A DNA stretch of 64,000 bases. Source: Actinomyces trachealis. Its GTDB lineage: Bacteria > Actinomycetota > Actinomycetes > Actinomycetales > Actinomycetaceae. Of this stretch, positions 62,261 through 64,000 are shown one piece after another. Position 1 is the stretch's first letter. Each line of letters starts with the position of its first letter. The DNA is taken from positions 2,356,001 to 2,420,000 of the forward strand of contig NZ_CP065027.1 of assembly GCF_015711475.1 (NCBI RefSeq), given 5' to 3'. Both the position numbers and the translations under genes were made by a program. The notes under the pieces were generated by a model. It saw nothing but the letters and a program-made list of their open reading frames with translations, had not been told where the DNA came from and did no database searches.

Positions 62261-62316
62261 CTAAACCGCATTAGAAGGGTGGTCAAGCCGAAACGACGGA
62301 CCTACCCAATCGTTTC
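62261..62316. promoter_or_regulatory. Divergent control region between the GH38 and lacI genes
   Basis: Two sites are visible. CTAAACCGCATTAG (62261-62274) resembles the sites upstream of the binding-protein and GH85 genes. GAAACGA (62290-62296) and TCGTTTC (62310-62316) are a perfect 7 bp inverted repeat close to the lacI start. Together they could control the mannosidase operon and lacI itself. Confidence 0.5.
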
Positions 62317-62335
62317 AGTCATGCATACTTGGCGC

Positions 62336-63358
62336 ATGGACCGCCCCACCATCCGGGACATCGCCAACGTCGCTGGTGTCTCCCCCTCGGCCGTTTCCTT
62401 CGCGCTAAACGACCGCCCTGGAGTGTCAGAGAACACCCGCCAACGCATCCTCGCGGTCGCCAACGAGATGGGCTGGACCCCGAACGCCGCCGCCCGCGCC
62501 CTGTCCGTCTCCCGAGCGGGCACGGTGGGACTGGTGCTAGCCAGGCCCAGCCAGTCTGTGGCAGCTGAGCGCTTCTTCTTCGAGCTGATCATCGGTATGC
62601 AGGCCGCCCTGGCTAGCGCGGACCTGGCCCTGGTCTTCCAGATCGTTGACGACGTCGAGCAGGAGGTGGCCGCTTACCGCTCCCTTTGGCGCCAACACCG
62701 GGTGGACGGCGCCATCGTGGTGGACCCGCGCCACGGGGACCCCCGCCTGCAGGTGCTCGCCGAGCTGCGCATGCCCTATGTGCTCGTGGGCGAGGAGGAC
62801 CCCAACGGGATGCCGTCAGTAATCGGTGACGAGGACGGGATGATGGAACTGGTGGTAAACCACTTAGCCGCCAAAGGCGCCAGCCGCCTGGCCTACGTGT
62901 CCGCCCGCACTCCCCTGCTGCACACCGAGCGGCGCGGCCGGGCCCTGACCCGGATGGGGCGTGAGTACGACCTGGAGGTCATGCTCTCCAGCGCCATGGA
63001 CTACACCGAGCGTTCGGGCGCCCAGGCCACCACGGAGCTGCTCTCCTCCAAGCGCCGCCCCGACTCCATCATCTACGACAACGAGGTCCTCGCACTGGGC
63101 GGCGCCACCACGGCCCGTGAGCTGGGAGCGCGCCTGGGTGAGGACCTAGCAGTGGTGTCCATGGAGGACTCCCCACTGTGCCGCCTGCTCACCCCCGCAA
63201 TCAGCGCGGTGCACCGTGAACCAGGGACCATGGGGAACCTGGCGGCCCAACTACTCGTGGAGCACCTGGGGGGAGCCCCTGCGCGCAGCGTCCAGGCTCC
63301 TACGCCAGAACTCGTGGCCCGCAGATCCTCCACCCTCAGCCAGGGCGCCAGCGCCTGA
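62336..63358 (+). CDS. LacI-family transcriptional regulator of the N-glycan locus
   Basis: A 340-residue regulator with a typical helix-turn-helix and hinge (TIRDIANVAGVSPSAVSFAL, then GWTPNAAARAL) at residues 4-55, followed by a periplasmic-binding-protein-like sensor domain (VGLVLARPSQSV, VDGAIVVDPR, then DSIIYDNEVLALGGATTA). The N-terminal start at 62336 is preferred; an ATG at 62321 adds five residues. It is divergent from the mannosidase operon, so a repressor of that operon released by a mannose- or GlcNAc-containing sugar is the simplest inference. The DNA targets are probably the CTAAACCG sites. Confidence 0.92.
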   Translation: MDRPTIRDIANVAGVSPSAVSFALNDRPGVSENTRQRILAVANEMGWTPNAAARALSVSRAGTVGLVLARPSQSVAAERFFFELIIGMQAALASADLALVFQIVDDVEQEVAAYRSLWRQHRVDGAIVVDPRHGDPRLQVLAELRMPYVLVGEEDPNGMPSVIGDEDGMMELVVNHLAAKGASRLAYVSARTPLLHTERRGRALTRMGREYDLEVMLSSAMDYTERSGAQATTELLSSKRRPDSIIYDNEVLALGGATTARELGARLGEDLAVVSMEDSPLCRLLTPAISAVHREPGTMGNLAAQLLVEHLGGAPARSVQAPTPELVARRSSTLSQGASA

Positions 63359-63380
63359 GAATCACCTGCTAGCCGCGCCC

Positions 63381-64000
63381 CTAGTGCGTGGGCCAGCTTT
63401 CCTCAGCCTCTTTCAGCGCCGCCTCCGCCGTCTTGCCGCCACCGGCCCAGCCCACTAGCGCCTCCCACAGGCTGGCGGTACCGACGCTGGAGGGCATGGA
63501 GTCAGAGGCGTCAAAGCGGATGGCCACCTGCCGGGACTGCAGTTTCTTGGTGGCGCGCCGCCCCACTGCGGAGGAGACATCCTCAGGGCGAACGGCCCGG
63601 TTACCGGCGGTCACGCCGCCCAGGGCCACCCGGCGGCGTACCCAGTCGGCGCTGGTCAAGTACCGCATGACGGCGGTGACGGCTTCAGCGTGCCCGGAAC
63701 CGGTGGGCTCCTGGAGGGCGCCGGAGGGGTCCTGGGTGTCAAAGGGCGTGGCCACGCGCACCAGGTAGTCGCCGCCGACCAGCACCGGGTCATCCGGCGC
63801 GGTCACGGGGAAAGGAAAGGCATCCAGAGACTTGGGGGCAATCTGGGCACCAACCTCCGCCTCCTGCGCTGACCGGACCGTGGTGCCCTCAGGCAGTAGG
63901 GTTTCGTAGGCGCTGGATGCGTGCAGCATCAGGCAGGAGCCCTGTGCCAGCTGCTGCCCGGCGAGTTCCACGGTGGTGTTGAGCGCCCCCTGCCGGTTGC
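63381..64000 (-). CDS. Solute-binding protein of another ABC transporter (C-terminal part)
   Basis: The last 206 codons of a family 1 sugar-binding protein; the start lies beyond the window. Family blocks are visible: APKSLDAFPFPVTAPDDPVL, VGGDYLVRVATPF, EAVTAVMRYLTSADWV and VALGGVTAGNRAVRPEDV, and the end AALKEAEESW is typical. It is convergent with lacI and is distinct from the binding protein at 56246. It may start a second sugar-import locus. Confidence 0.85.
   Translation of the reverse strand, partial: NRQGALNTTVELAGQQLAQGSCLMLHASSAYETLLPEGTTVRSAQEAEVGAQIAPKSLDAFPFPVTAPDDPVLVGGDYLVRVATPFDTQDPSGALQEPTGSGHAEAVTAVMRYLTSADWVRRRVALGGVTAGNRAVRPEDVSSAVGRRATKKLQSRQVAIRFDASDSMPSSVGTASLWEALVGWAGGGKTAEAALKEAEESWPTH

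Noticed and set aside
1..64000. CRISPR arrays, rRNA genes, insertion sequences or prophage
   Set aside because: No regularly spaced repeats, rRNA segments, transposase or phage genes were seen in a reading of both strands.

Overview
The window is GC-rich and densely coded. It carries actinobacterial hallmarks: LysC, DnaX, RecR and a small SRP RNA grouped together, sortase-type cell-wall anchoring, and Actinomyces-like surface amylopullulanases. An Actinomycetaceae genome (Actinomyces or a close relative) is the best inference; no rRNA or other direct species marker is present.

Layout. (1) 1-7820 is the old chromosomal core: the start of lysC, recR, dnaX, the 4.5S SRP RNA and tRNA-Ser(GGA). 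A decayed cell-wall-anchored protein gene and a two-gene ABC exporter sit between lysC and recR. (2) 7834-24441 is mostly housekeeping: a polysaccharide deacetylase and GT2 pair, a LytR_C protein, a uracil permease, an amidotransferase-like protein lacking its catalytic residues, a sirtuin, a PNP-like protein, a small XRE regulator, two tandem paralogues of unknown function, HrpB, tRNA-Ser(CGA), TadA, a BCCT transporter and Upp. (3) 24499-39163 is an alpha-glucan block with three GH13 pullulanase genes on the minus strand: one intracellular, one secreted with a C-terminal DWDGDG module, and one anchored by LPVTG. The last two also carry an alpha-amylase domain. (4) 39349-43202 encodes a heterodimeric ABC exporter with complementary defects in its two ATPase domains. 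(5) 43203-47342 holds gene remnants, three tRNAs (Arg-ACG, Ser-GCT, Ser-TGA) and a DASS anion symporter. (6) 47478-63358 is the most coherent system, an N-glycan foraging locus. It contains a secreted GH85 endo-beta-N-acetylglucosaminidase, a sugar ABC importer (binding lipoprotein plus two permeases), intracellular GH20, GH38 and GH5_18-type enzymes, an AGE-family sugar isomerase/epimerase and a divergent LacI regulator. The window ends inside another sugar-binding-protein gene.

How it fits together. GH85 would cut N-glycans from host glycoproteins outside the cell, and the ABC importer would take up the released glycan. GH38 would remove alpha-mannose, GH20 terminal HexNAc, and the GH5 enzyme the core Man-beta-1,4-GlcNAc bond; the AGE enzyme would convert freed mannose or a related sugar. 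No importer ATPase is encoded, so a shared MsiK-type ATPase elsewhere is expected. The starch block and the N-glycan block share one distinctive C-terminal module, found on both secreted enzymes that lack a sortase signal. All functions are inferred from sequence and family knowledge; no database search was run.
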